In this document: positions 1 through 8,394 of the stretch, piece after piece
Position numbering within the stretch: the stretch's first letter is position 1
How the letters are laid out: each line of letters starts with the position of its first letter
Assembly (NCBI GenBank): GCA_007692755.1
Contig: REBL01000155.1
Location: 1 to 51,616, forward strand
Source of the DNA: Nodularia sp. (in: cyanobacteria)
GTDB taxonomy: Bacteria > Cyanobacteriota > Cyanobacteriia > Cyanobacteriales > Nostocaceae
DNA length: 51,616 nt
Direction of reading: 5' to 3'
Notes under the pieces: model-generated
The model's input: the letters and a program-made list of their open reading frames with translations, nothing else
The model's database searches: none
Told to the model about the DNA's origin: nothing
Position numbers and translations under genes: made by a program

Positions 1-2
1 CC

Positions 3-83
3 CAAGCCGGCGGACGTGATGCGAGTAAGTTACCGGAGGCGTTAGCCAAGGCGCACAGTGATTTACAGTCAGCCTTGAGTTAA
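3..83 (+). CDS. C-terminal end of an unidentified protein (cut by window edge)
   Basis: An open frame runs in from the window edge and ends at TAA 81-83. It encodes 26 residues ending in KLPEALAKAHSDLQSALS. The segment is hydrophilic and probably helical. It is followed by a stem-loop, as expected for a gene end. Too little is visible to name the protein. The frame is the longest of the three at this edge, but the call remains tentative. Confidence 0.45.
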   Translation, partial: QAGGRDASKLPEALAKAHSDLQSALS

Positions 84-101
84 TTATCTTTTTTATAAAG
101 T

Positions 102-134
102 AAAGGAGAGATGCCTAGCTAGGTTTTCTCCTTT
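102..134 (+). terminator. Possible stem-loop terminator after the first partial gene
   Basis: AAAGGAGA (102-109) pairs with TCTCCTTT (127-134), and the loop contains the 10-bp palindrome CCTAGCTAGG (114-123). The stem begins 19 nt after the stop codon at 81-83. No good T-run follows, so Rho-independent termination is uncertain. Confidence 0.45.
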
Positions 135-180
135 CTCTATTAACAGCGATTTTTAGGTACATTAACTACATCTTTTTTGT

Positions 181-209
181 CTCACGCAAAGGCGCAAAGA
201 CGCAAAGGA
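181..209. repeat. Interspersed GCAAAGGCGCAAAG-type repeat
   Basis: CTCACGCAAAGGCGCAAAG followed by ACGCAAAGG. The reverse complement of the same unit occurs at 9481-9511, and related versions lie at 4895-4936 and 11788-11830. It is intergenic, and such repeats are common in Nostocales. Confidence 0.7.
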
Positions 210-354
210 AGAAATACTGGAAGTAAGAATATGGTATGGATACATGAAAATTGCTGTAAAAGCGAAAACTAATATTTGTAGCTATAATTTATACCGGTTA
301 AAAGTTCTATTGTGGTAGACTACCTAAACATAATACTTGACTGATACTGGCGAA

Positions 355-1971
355 ATGGTGTACGTCTACTCCAATTTAGATAATAAAAACCTCAAATGGT
401 TTCCCAATGATACTTCCCGTGCAACCCTGCTCAAAATCCAAGTTTTACGTGGTCAGATACGTGGTCTGAAGGGAGTTACTATTGACTTTCATTATCCAAT
501 TACAGCCATTGCTGGACGGAATGGTTCTTGTAAAACTACAGTTCTCGCTTTATCAGCCTGTGCATTTCACAACCAATCCGATGGCTTTAAGTTGCCTGGG
601 AGAAAATATTCCTACTATACATTTTCAGATTTCTTTATCCAGACAAAAGAGGAAGCAGCACTTGGTGATATAGCAATTGCGTATCAATTTCTTCACAACA
701 ATTGGAGAATTACAAAGAGTAATAAGAATAAGGCTAAGGCTCGTCCAGGTTGGCAGGTACGCCGGAAGAAGACTGGAAGTCGATGGAATAACTATGATTC
801 AAGGGTTGAACGTACTGTTGTATTTCTTGGTGTTGAGCGTATTGTGCCACATGCGGAAAGAAGTGTATCTAAAAGCTATAAAGGTAGGTTCGAGCCAGAA
901 ACAGATAACGGATGGGAAGATAGTGTTCGTGAAAATGTAGGCAAGATTCTTGGTACTGACTATACAAGTTTTAGCTATAGTCGATATGGAAGATATCGTT
1001 TGCCTATTGTGGCTAAAAAAGATTTGAAGGTCTATTCAGGCTTCAATATGGGAGCGGGTGAACACTCGTTATTTGAGTTATTTTCAATAATCAATGAATG
1101 CCCAGATGGTTCACTTATTTTGATAGACGAGATAGAATTGGGTCTTCATGAGAAAGCACAAGAAAACTTAATTGAAGAATTGAAGAAAATATGTGAAAAA
1201 CGTAAGTTTCAAATTATTTGTACAACTCATTCTTCTCGGATTATCGAGTCATTACCACCAGAAGGTAGGATTTTTATTGAACGCATTGGTGATCAGACTA
1301 ATATCATACCAGGAATTTCTCCAGCTTATGCAACTGGAAAACTTTCTGGTCGTCCAAATGTTGAGTTAGAAATTATAGTAGAAGACGATGCAGCTAAATT
1401 AATATTAGAAACAGTTTTAGATAAAGAGTTACGCTCACGCACAAAAGTTTTACCTATTGGTTCAGCAACAGCAGTTATGCGACATCTTGGTGCTAAATAT
1501 AAAGAAAATATGCACAAGCAAGATGGCATCATAGAACTCTGTGTGCTTCTTGACGGTGATCAAGAATCGAAAAAATCTGAGCATACTAGGCAATTTTTAA
1601 ACAGTCTGGAAAAACTTAAAGATACGGAAAAAAAAGAAGCTGAAGATTGGATAGCAAAACGCCTGAAATTTTTACCGGGAAATGATTGGCCTGAATTATG
1701 GATTATTAAACCCAACAGTAGAGAGCGATTTTATGAAAGATTTCACCGAGAATTCCAAATACCGAATGCTGAAGTAGATGAAATGTTAGATTCAGCATCT
1801 AGGGCTGGTAAACATAATGAATTTTATGAAGCAGCAAAATTTTTAAAGCTAGATGATCAGCGAGTAGTTGTAGCAAGTCAACTCGTTAAGAGTGCTTTTG
1901 AGTCAGAACCAGAAGAATCAAAAAGAATTATTAATTTCATACAGTGTTTTCTGGCAGAGAGAAAAATATAG
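355..1971 (+). CDS. OLD-like AAA ATPase with C-terminal TOPRIM-type nuclease domain
   Basis: 538 residues from ATG 355; an in-frame TTG at 337 would add six. The N-terminal half is an ABC/SMC-like ATPase: Walker A-like GRNGSCKTT (about 54-62), a signature-like GAGEHSLFEL (about 233-242), Walker B LILIDEIELGLH (about 254-265) and the H-loop CTTHSS. The C-terminal half has TOPRIM hallmarks: a glutamate in IIVEDD (about 343) and LLDGD (about 400-402). This order matches OLD-family nucleases, whose members include phage-defence ATPases such as GajA. No UvrD-like helicase or other partner lies beside it. One oddity is that the usual second glycine of Walker A (GK[ST]) is cysteine here (CKT). A defence role is inference; a repair nuclease is possible. 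Confidence 0.75.
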   Translation: MVYVYSNLDNKNLKWFPNDTSRATLLKIQVLRGQIRGLKGVTIDFHYPITAIAGRNGSCKTTVLALSACAFHNQSDGFKLPGRKYSYYTFSDFFIQTKEEAALGDIAIAYQFLHNNWRITKSNKNKAKARPGWQVRRKKTGSRWNNYDSRVERTVVFLGVERIVPHAERSVSKSYKGRFEPETDNGWEDSVRENVGKILGTDYTSFSYSRYGRYRLPIVAKKDLKVYSGFNMGAGEHSLFELFSIINECPDGSLILIDEIELGLHEKAQENLIEELKKICEKRKFQIICTTHSSRIIESLPPEGRIFIERIGDQTNIIPGISPAYATGKLSGRPNVELEIIVEDDAAKLILETVLDKELRSRTKVLPIGSATAVMRHLGAKYKENMHKQDGIIELCVLLDGDQESKKSEHTRQFLNSLEKLKDTEKKEAEDWIAKRLKFLPGNDWPELWIIKPNSRERFYERFHREFQIPNAEVDEMLDSASRAGKHNEFYEAAKFLKLDDQRVVVASQLVKSAFESEPEESKRIINFIQCFLAERKI

Positions 1972-2049
1972 TTTTGTGAAATTGATAGAATAAATTTAAA
2001 TGCAATCCGAAGATATTGTAAATTTACCAATAGCTTAATCGATACCTTT

Positions 2050-2367
2050 ATGACTATCAAAAAACTCCTTTTCCAAGAAATTGAATCTTCCCCAGACTCT
2101 CTTCTAGAAGAAACACTAGACTTTTTGCGCTTTCTCAAAACTAAGCAAAAAGCAGACAAAAAAGATACACCTGCCTCACCAGTTAAATTAGAAGATACCC
2201 AGCGACTACCAGAATCCAATTCAACAGAAAATTCTCAAGCACCCTACCGTCCAGCTTCCGGGCGTTCGATTCTGAGACACGCTGGAACCTGGGAAGGCGA
2301 TGATTTTCAAGAGTGTCTTCAGTCCATTTACGCCACGCGTGGTAAAGCCAAATTCGATTATGTCTAA
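2050..2367 (+). CDS. DUF2281-like antitoxin-type small protein (orphan)
   Basis: 105 residues. The N-terminus (LLFQEIESSPDSLLEETLDFL) resembles the DUF2281/VapB-like helix found in cyanobacterial antitoxins. The middle is a low-complexity linker rich in K, P, S and E. The C-terminus (GRSILRHAGTWEGDDFQECL) is a conserved tail of the kind seen in cyanobacterial antitoxin-like proteins, where it usually precedes a PIN-domain toxin gene. Only about 130 nt of repeat-rich DNA follow before the converging ppsA gene, so no toxin gene is present here. The preceding ATPase gene ends 78 nt upstream. Family assignment is from memory of conserved motifs; the function is unproven. Confidence 0.65.
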   Translation: MTIKKLLFQEIESSPDSLLEETLDFLRFLKTKQKADKKDTPASPVKLEDTQRLPESNSTENSQAPYRPASGRSILRHAGTWEGDDFQECLQSIYATRGKAKFDYV

Positions 2368-2416
2368 GGGAATTGAAGAAATAAATGAATGATCCGGATA
2401 AACGTAGACCAAAGGG

Positions 2417-2457
2417 CTTGCCGAAGGCTACCGCAGAGACACAGAGGACACAGAGTT
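2417..2457. repeat. Interspersed repeat (CCGCAGAGACACAGAGGACACAGAG type)
   Basis: CTTGCCGAAGGCTACCGCAG followed by AGACACAGAGGACACAGAG. It lies between the antitoxin-like gene and the converging ppsA gene. Such tracts recur in intergenic DNA of filamentous cyanobacteria; a related tract ends the window near 51520-51560. Confidence 0.5.
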
Positions 2458-2495
2458 ATGAGGGTTTGAGAGGTTTTCTGTTAGTCCGAGCAGGG

Positions 2496-4883
2496 CTAGG
2501 TATTTTCAACTTCAGCAACTCGGCGCTTCACTGCAATTACACTATCAGGGTTGAGGGAAATTGAATCAATTCCAGCTTCTACGAGAAAAGCCGCAAACTC
2601 AGGATTATCACTAGGTGCTTGACCGCAGATACCCACCTTACGCTGGTTTTCATGAGCAGCTACGATTAAACGGCGAATCATCCCTTTCACTGCTGCGTTA
2701 CTTTCATCAAATATATACGCCAATTCTGAGGAATCCCGATCCACCCCTAAGACTAGCTGGGTTAAATCATTACTACCAATAGAAAAACCATCAAACCGTT
2801 GGGAAAACTCAGCAGCTAACTCAATGTTTGAGGGAATTTCTGCCATCACATAAACCTCAAGTCCATTTTCGCCCCGCTTCAACCCGTTTTCTGCCAATAC
2901 TGCCAAAACCTGATCGGCTTCTTGGAGAGTACGACAGAAAGGAATCATCATAATGATATTTGTAAAGCCAATTTGTTCACGGGCGCGTTTAATCGCCCGA
3001 CATTCTAAAGCAAATCCTTCACGGTAGCGATCGCTATAATATCGAGATGCGCCCCGAAATCCTAACATTGGATTTGCTTCTTTTGGCTCAAATTGTTGAC
3101 CACCAATCAAGTTTGCATATTCATTGGTTTTGAAATCGCTCATTCGCACAATCACCGGACGGGGATATTGAGAAGCTGCAATTTTCGCCATCCCTCGCGC
3201 CAAATGATCCACGAAATATTCAGTTTTATCTTGATAGCCGTAAGTTAAATTCTGAATCTGCTTACGTGTACCTCTATCTTTTAAATCATCAAAATGCACC
3301 AAAGCCATCGGGTGAATTTTAATAATATTATTGATAATAAATTCCATCCGCGCCAAACCAATGCCATCACAGGGTAAACGCCACCAACGCAAAGCCGCCC
3401 CCGGACTGGCAATATTCATTAATATCTGCGTTTTAGTGTGAGGGATATTTTCCACATTTACCTCAGTCTCGGCAAACTGCAAAATGTCCTTATAGATGTA
3501 CCCTTGATCACCTTCAGCGCAAGAAATCGTAATTTCCTGTTGATCTTGCAAAACTTCCGTCGCCTTATCCGTGCCAACAATTGCCGGAATTCCTAACTCC
3601 CGGCTGACAATCGCCGCGTGACAAGTTCTTCCGCCGTGGTCTGTGACAATCCCGGCGGCGCGTTTCATCACTGGAACCCAGTCAGGGTCAGTCATCTGCG
3701 TGACCAAAATTGATCCATCTTGAAAATCACGGATATCATCAGCACTTTCAATGAGACATACTTTACCAGATGCGATCGCCTCCCCAATACTCAAGCCAGT
3801 CAGGATTTTCTCGCCCTTTGATTGCAAACTATAAGTCTTCAAGGCAGCAGCCACTTTTTGCTTCTGCACAGTTTCTGGACGCGCCTGGACAATAAACAAA
3901 TCACCGGTTTCGCCATCCTTCGCCCATTCCATATCCATCGGCTGGTTATAGTGGGATTCAATCACAGTCGCCCAAGCAGCTAATTGTAAAATCTCATCAT
4001 CTGATAGTACAAAAGATTGACGTTCTGCGGGAGATGTGTTAATGTTTTTAGTAGACTGAGTACCCCCCTTAGCATAAACTAGCTTTTTCTGTTTATCGCC
4101 CAAAGTTTTCTCAATCACAGGTTTAAAATTATCTTGATTTAGCAAAGGTTTAAACACCCGATATTCATCCGGTGTCACAGTTCCTTGGACAACATTTTCA
4201 CCTAAACCCCAAGCCGCATCAATTAAAACAATATCTGGGAATCCCGTTTCCGTATCAATGGAAAACATCACCCCCGCACTGGCTTGATCAGAGCGTACCA
4301 TCTTTTGCACACCAATGGATAAAGCCACTTTTGTATGCTCAAAACCTTGGGCTTCTCGGTAACTAATCGCTCTGTCTGTAAATAGTGAAGCGTAGCATTT
4401 ACGACAGGCATCTAATAATTCTACCTCACCGGTGATATTTAGAAACGTTTCCTGCTGACCGGCAAAACTCGCTTGAGGCAAATCTTCGGCTGTGGCGCTG
4501 CTTCTGACTGCGACATCAACCTCATGGTTATTGTAGTTTTGACAAAGTTGGTGATAAGCATCTTTAATCGCTGCGGCGATGTCTGCGGGAAATTCAGCTG
4601 ATAAAAATAACCGCCGGATAGACTTACCAACCTTATCTAAGGGAGTTTTACCGCTTTGCAGTTCCTCTAAATGAGACTGGATTTTCTCTGTGAGTTGATT
4701 TGCTGTTAAAAATTGCCAATAAGCATCTGCGGTGGTGGCGAAACCATCGGGAACGCGAATACCTTTATCTTTGAGACTGGCTATCATTTCTCCCAAGGAG
4801 GCGTTTTTACCGCCGACAATGGCGACATCATCGGATTTGAGGGTTTCAAACCAGCGTATATGGGGGGTTTGGTTAGTTGACAT
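2496..4883 (-). CDS. ppsA: Phosphoenolpyruvate synthase
   Basis: 795 residues, full length for the family (E. coli PpsA is about 790). It converts pyruvate, ATP and water to PEP, AMP and phosphate, the gluconeogenic entry step. The N-terminus (DDVAIVGGKNASLGEMI) is the start of the PPDK/PpsA nucleotide-binding domain. The swivelling phosphohistidine domain shows GGRTCHAAIVSRELGIPAIV near residue 420, the His being the phosphocarrier. The C-terminal PEP-binding barrel includes GSNDLTQLVLGVDRD and VGICGQAPSD. The gene follows gap on the same strand after 128 nt filled by an interspersed repeat, so it may be part of the tkt-gap run or have its own promoter. Start ATG 4883 gives the usual N-terminus. 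Confidence 0.96.
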   Translation of the reverse strand: MSTNQTPHIRWFETLKSDDVAIVGGKNASLGEMIASLKDKGIRVPDGFATTADAYWQFLTANQLTEKIQSHLEELQSGKTPLDKVGKSIRRLFLSAEFPADIAAAIKDAYHQLCQNYNNHEVDVAVRSSATAEDLPQASFAGQQETFLNITGEVELLDACRKCYASLFTDRAISYREAQGFEHTKVALSIGVQKMVRSDQASAGVMFSIDTETGFPDIVLIDAAWGLGENVVQGTVTPDEYRVFKPLLNQDNFKPVIEKTLGDKQKKLVYAKGGTQSTKNINTSPAERQSFVLSDDEILQLAAWATVIESHYNQPMDMEWAKDGETGDLFIVQARPETVQKQKVAAALKTYSLQSKGEKILTGLSIGEAIASGKVCLIESADDIRDFQDGSILVTQMTDPDWVPVMKRAAGIVTDHGGRTCHAAIVSRELGIPAIVGTDKATEVLQDQQEITISCAEGDQGYIYKDILQFAETEVNVENIPHTKTQILMNIASPGAALRWWRLPCDGIGLARMEFIINNIIKIHPMALVHFDDLKDRGTRKQIQNLTYGYQDKTEYFVDHLARGMAKIAASQYPRPVIVRMSDFKTNEYANLIGGQQFEPKEANPMLGFRGASRYYSDRYREGFALECRAIKRAREQIGFTNIIMMIPFCRTLQEADQVLAVLAENGLKRGENGLEVYVMAEIPSNIELAAEFSQRFDGFSIGSNDLTQLVLGVDRDSSELAYIFDESNAAVKGMIRRLIVAAHENQRKVGICGQAPSDNPEFAAFLVEAGIDSISLNPDSVIAVKRRVAEVENT

Positions 4884-4894
4884 AGGTTTTTTTT

Positions 4895-4936
4895 AAACGC
4901 AAAGGTACGCGGAGGTTAACGCAAAGGTACGCAGAG
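4895..4936. repeat. Interspersed repeat, AACGCAAAGGTACGCGGAG type, two units
   Basis: Two tandem units of about 21 nt (AACGCAAAGGTACGCGGAGG, then AACGCAAAGGTACGCAGAG) lie in the gap between ppsA and gap. Nearly the same two-unit element occurs in reverse orientation at 11788-11830, between the oxoprolinase genes. The 75 nt that follow (to 5011) contain further GC-rich palindromic repeats (ATGCGCTGCGCGCACGCTTC). Confidence 0.75.
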
Positions 4937-5011
4937 TTTCCTTTCTTCTCTTTCTTGGCGTTCTTGGCGACTTGGCGGTATGCGCTGCGCGCACGCTTCG
5001 CGAACGTACTC

Positions 5012-6028
5012 CTAAACAGTTTGCAGAGGTCGAGAGGTTTTAGCCATGTGTTGGGCTTGTCGAACCATTTGACAGGCGTATCCCCATTCGTTGTCATACC
5101 AACTCATGATTTTTACCAAGTCGCCATCGACAACTTGAGTCATGCTTAAATCGACTATGGAGGCGCGAGGGTCTTGGATGATATCAGATGAAACTATGGG
5201 GTCTTGGGAAACTCCTAAAACATCTTGGTATCTTTGGTTATTGGTTTCTTCTCTAAAAATGTTGTTGATTTCTTCTACAGTGGTTGGTCTTTCGGTGACA
5301 AAGGTAATATCAGCAATAGAACCGACAGCGACAGGAACCCGTATCGCCGCACCATCAAATTTGTTTGCGTATTGGGTGAGAACTTGAGCAGTGGCGATCG
5401 CCGCCCCGGTGGTAGTTGGTACTATATTAGCAGCCGCAGCTCTACCTCTGGTAAATTTCTTATGCGGTCTATCCACTAATTCTTGAGTGGAAGTATAAGC
5501 ATGAACTGTGGTCATAATCGCCTTTTTTACCCCAATTCTTCTACCCATGACTTCGACTACGGGAGTAATGCAATTTGTGGTACAACTGGCACAGGAAACA
5601 ATCTTGTCTGATTCTGGAGTTTCGTTAACGCCGTAAACAATTGTATGAATATCTTCGCTCTTAGATGGAGCAGATAATATCACGCTTTTAGCTCCGGCTT
5701 GGAGATGTTTTTCTAATTCTGCCTTTTTAGTAAAAATTCCTGTACATTCAAAGACGATATCAATATCTAAATCATCCCAAGGCAGTTGACTGGGATCTTT
5801 CTGATTAAATACTTGATATTTCTTACAAGAAATTATTAATTTATTGCTATTACTTTCTACAGGTTTTTCATATCTACCATAAACAGTATCATATTTCAAC
5901 AAATAAGCGAGATTATCTGGTGGAATTAAATCGTTTATGGCGACTAATTCTAATTCGCTAGTATTCAAAATAATCTTCAAAACTGCTCTGCCAATTCTAC
6001 CTAATCCATTAATTGCTACTTTAGTCAT
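5012..6028 (-). CDS. gap: NAD-type glyceraldehyde-3-phosphate dehydrogenase
   Basis: 338 residues. Rossmann start VAINGLGRIGR; catalytic Cys149 in SCASCTTNC; the conserved His in TTVHAYTS (176); C-terminal SWYDNEWGYACQMV. Leu after Asp in INDL (32-34) and Pro188 in DRPH are the residues known to favour NAD over NADP, whereas the Calvin-cycle Gap2 type has NDTGG and no Pro188. This therefore looks like a catabolic (Gap1/Gap3-type) enzyme and not the photosynthetic one. It lies between transketolase and ppsA on the same strand, which supports a role in sugar breakdown or gluconeogenesis. Which Gap paralogue it is cannot be settled without a tree. Confidence 0.93.
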   Translation of the reverse strand: MTKVAINGLGRIGRAVLKIILNTSELELVAINDLIPPDNLAYLLKYDTVYGRYEKPVESNSNKLIISCKKYQVFNQKDPSQLPWDDLDIDIVFECTGIFTKKAELEKHLQAGAKSVILSAPSKSEDIHTIVYGVNETPESDKIVSCASCTTNCITPVVEVMGRRIGVKKAIMTTVHAYTSTQELVDRPHKKFTRGRAAAANIVPTTTGAAIATAQVLTQYANKFDGAAIRVPVAVGSIADITFVTERPTTVEEINNIFREETNNQRYQDVLGVSQDPIVSSDIIQDPRASIVDLSMTQVVDGDLVKIMSWYDNEWGYACQMVRQAQHMAKTSRPLQTV

Positions 6029-6125
6029 AACTTACCTGCTTTTGGCATTAATTTCATTTTTTAGGAGGAATGAAGCAAGAAAGGAAGGCAATTTAGGGAT
6101 ATGATTCAATCAGGAAGGCGGGCAG

Positions 6126-6144
6126 GACTTGTACTGAGCTTGCC
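6126..6144. repeat. 19-nt repeat, inverted copy at 8889-8907
   Basis: GACTTGTACTGAGCTTGCC here is an exact reverse complement of 8889-8907. The two copies flank the small-gene/transketolase pair. The element resembles short interspersed repeats seen in many cyanobacterial intergenic regions. Confidence 0.6.
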
Positions 6145-6182
6145 GAAGTATGCCCACCCCACAATATTCCTAAAATTTTCAC

Positions 6183-6416
6183 CTAATGGGCTACTAGTTG
6201 CTCAGTCCTCTGTGCTAATAGCTGCTTGGCTCGCTCTGCTAAATTCTGGTTTTGCTTTTTCACGTCTTGGAAGAATTGGGTCAAATCGCGATCGCCTGCT
6301 TGCTCCGCATCGTTAAGATAGGTTTCACAGCAAGCTGCACCTTGGAGGGCGTGATATAATACGCTAACGAGATTAAAGTGTTCGTCGTTAGTTCCGGTGT
6401 GATATTTGTCAGGCAT
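6183..6416 (-). CDS. Small helical hypothetical protein
   Basis: 77 residues, not recognised as a named protein. It appears all-helical: a first helix HFNLVSVLYHALQGAACCET with a Cys-Cys pair, then an acidic turn and a long helix rich in Q, K and E. The layout recalls half of a ferritin-like or four-helix bundle. Ile, Pro and Gly are scarce, and the minus-strand reading fits its neighbours. It sits between transketolase (89 nt upstream) and gap (155 nt downstream) in the same direction, so it may be co-transcribed with the carbon-metabolism genes. Function unknown. Confidence 0.7.
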   Translation of the reverse strand: MPDKYHTGTNDEHFNLVSVLYHALQGAACCETYLNDAEQAGDRDLTQFFQDVKKQNQNLAERAKQLLAQRTEQLVAH

Positions 6417-6504
6417 TTTCTTGACTCCTGGTGACAGTAGTTTCTACGGTAACTGTGGCTTTTGCGATTAACTCCTACCAGAGGAAAGAATTAGACATTA
6501 ATGT

Positions 6505-8394
6505 TTATACTCCTACTGGCTGTCTAACTAGCGATTTCACAGCTTCCACAATGGCATCCGCATCAATTTTGGCAGCATGAAGTAATTCCTCTGGTGTCCC
6601 TGAACTTGGCATATCTAGCACCGCCAATTTAATTAATTGCAGTTGGGGACCATCATAAATCGGAGTGTTGCTAGTACCGGCAAAAGCATCCAGTACCGCC
6701 GCACCCAGTCCGCCTTCTATCCAATGGTCTTCCACGACGACTAAATTTCCTTCGGTATCCCGTGCGGCTTGATGCAATGTCTGCACATCAATGGGTTTGA
6801 CTGAGTAAGCATCGATGACGCGAACTGTAATTCCTTCGTTTTTCAGTCTTTCGTAAGCTTTAATCGCTTCATGGAGAGTAATACCTGCACCAATCACCGC
6901 CGCTTGATCTTGGTCAGAACTGCGAATTATCTTGCTACCGCCAATGGGAAATTCTTCACCATGCTCATAGATGACTGGTGTTTTTTCCCTAGTTGTGCGA
7001 AGATAAACAATACCATTGCGATCGCTCATTTGAGCAACTAATTTCGCTGTCTGATTAGCATCACAAGGATAAAGCACGGTACTACTCCATACAGCCCGAA
7101 ATGCTGCTAAATCTTCCAAAGCCATCTGTGAAGCACCATCCTGACCAATGGATACCCCCGCATGGGAACCCACTAATTTAATATTGGCACGAGACACAGC
7201 CGCCATCCTTACAAAGTCGTAAGCACGGGATAGGAAAGCCGCAAAAGTAGAAGCGAAGGGTTTATATCCTCTTACCTGTAAACCTACCGCAGCTGCTACC
7301 ATTTGCTGTTCTGCAATATACATCTCAAAGTAGCGTTCTGGGTAAGCTTCGGCAAAGTCTTCGGCGTAAGTGGAATTACTCACCTCGGCATCAAGCGCAA
7401 TTATATTCGGTTGTGCTGCACCTAATGCTACTAAAGCATCACCATAAGCTCGACGTGTTGCGACTTTTTTGCTTTTGTCATACTTGGGAAGTTGCAATGG
7501 TTGAGGATTCCCAATACTTGCTGGTTGTCCTTGGTCGTCAGGTGTATCCACTGAAATTATAATCTGTCTTTCACCACCTAACTCAGAAATTGCTCGTTTC
7601 GCATCCTCAGATTCCAGCGCTTTACCATGCCAACCGCCTAAATCTTCGAGGGACGCGACACCTTTACCCTTTTTCGTGCGGGCGATAATTACTGTGGGGC
7701 GATCATTGACAGTCACCGCAGCGCTGTATGCTTGATCTATCTCGGTTAAATCATGACCGTCAATTTCAATGGCTTGCCAACCAAAAGCCATAGCACGGTT
7801 AGCATAGGCTTTTGTATTCCAACCCAATTCGGTTTGACCCCGTTGACCCAGGCGATTAACATCGATAATGGCAATGAGATTGTCTAGGGTATAGTGTGCA
7901 GCATGGTCAAAAGCTTCCCAAACTGACCCTTCCGCCGTTTCACTATCACCCAGTAACACCCAGGTATGATAAGGTAATTGGTCTAAATATTTACCTGCTA
8001 AAGCTATCCCCACACCAATGGGTAAACCTTGTCCGAGAGAACCAGTGGCGACATCAACCCAAGGTAAAAGCGGTGTGGGATGACCTTCTAAACGACTACC
8101 AAAACGGCGGAGCGATCGCAATTCATCATCATTAATTACCCCTGCTGCCTTATACATACTATATAATAGTGGTGCAGCATGACCTTTAGAGAAAATCAGG
8201 CGATCGTTATTAGGGTTATCTGGATCATTGAAATTATAGCGGAGATATTTCGAGAGTAAAACCGCCATCAAATCCGCCGGCGACATAGACGAGGTAGGAT
8301 GACCAGAACCCGCAGCAGTAGTAGTGCGAATACTATCTACACGTAATTGTTGCGCTAATTCATACCATCTATGCAGTTGTTCCTGTGTGGTCAT
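6505..8394 (-). CDS. tkt: Transketolase, short (animal-like) type
   Basis: 629 residues. It transfers two-carbon ketol units between sugar phosphates with thiamine diphosphate. The N-terminus (DSIRTTTAAGSGHPTSSMSP) and overall length resemble the short, mammalian-type transketolases (about 620 residues) more than the ~670-residue plant/Calvin type. The ThDP site shows GDSETAEGSVWEA followed by IIDVNRLGQ, and the pyrimidine domain has AEQQMVAAAVGLQVRG. It is the first gene of the minus-strand run tkt - small protein - gap - ppsA. This suggests a second transketolase used in dark or catabolic sugar metabolism. That it is an additional copy is inference, because the rest of the genome is not visible. 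Confidence 0.93.
   Translation of the reverse strand: MTTQEQLHRWYELAQQLRVDSIRTTTAAGSGHPTSSMSPADLMAVLLSKYLRYNFNDPDNPNNDRLIFSKGHAAPLLYSMYKAAGVINDDELRSLRRFGSRLEGHPTPLLPWVDVATGSLGQGLPIGVGIALAGKYLDQLPYHTWVLLGDSETAEGSVWEAFDHAAHYTLDNLIAIIDVNRLGQRGQTELGWNTKAYANRAMAFGWQAIEIDGHDLTEIDQAYSAAVTVNDRPTVIIARTKKGKGVASLEDLGGWHGKALESEDAKRAISELGGERQIIISVDTPDDQGQPASIGNPQPLQLPKYDKSKKVATRRAYGDALVALGAAQPNIIALDAEVSNSTYAEDFAEAYPERYFEMYIAEQQMVAAAVGLQVRGYKPFASTFAAFLSRAYDFVRMAAVSRANIKLVGSHAGVSIGQDGASQMALEDLAAFRAVWSSTVLYPCDANQTAKLVAQMSDRNGIVYLRTTREKTPVIYEHGEEFPIGGSKIIRSSDQDQAAVIGAGITLHEAIKAYERLKNEGITVRVIDAYSVKPIDVQTLHQAARDTEGNLVVVEDHWIEGGLGAAVLDAFAGTSNTPIYDGPQLQLIKLAVLDMPSSGTPEELLHAAKIDADAIVEAVKSLVRQPVGV

Noticed and set aside
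355..1971. Gabija (GajA-GajB) or Septu system
   Set aside because: Only the OLD-like ATPase is present; no helicase or HNH partner gene follows.
4873..5097. 74-codon minus-strand frame bridging ppsA and gap
   Set aside because: It runs over the end of gap in another frame and through interspersed repeats; no real protein.
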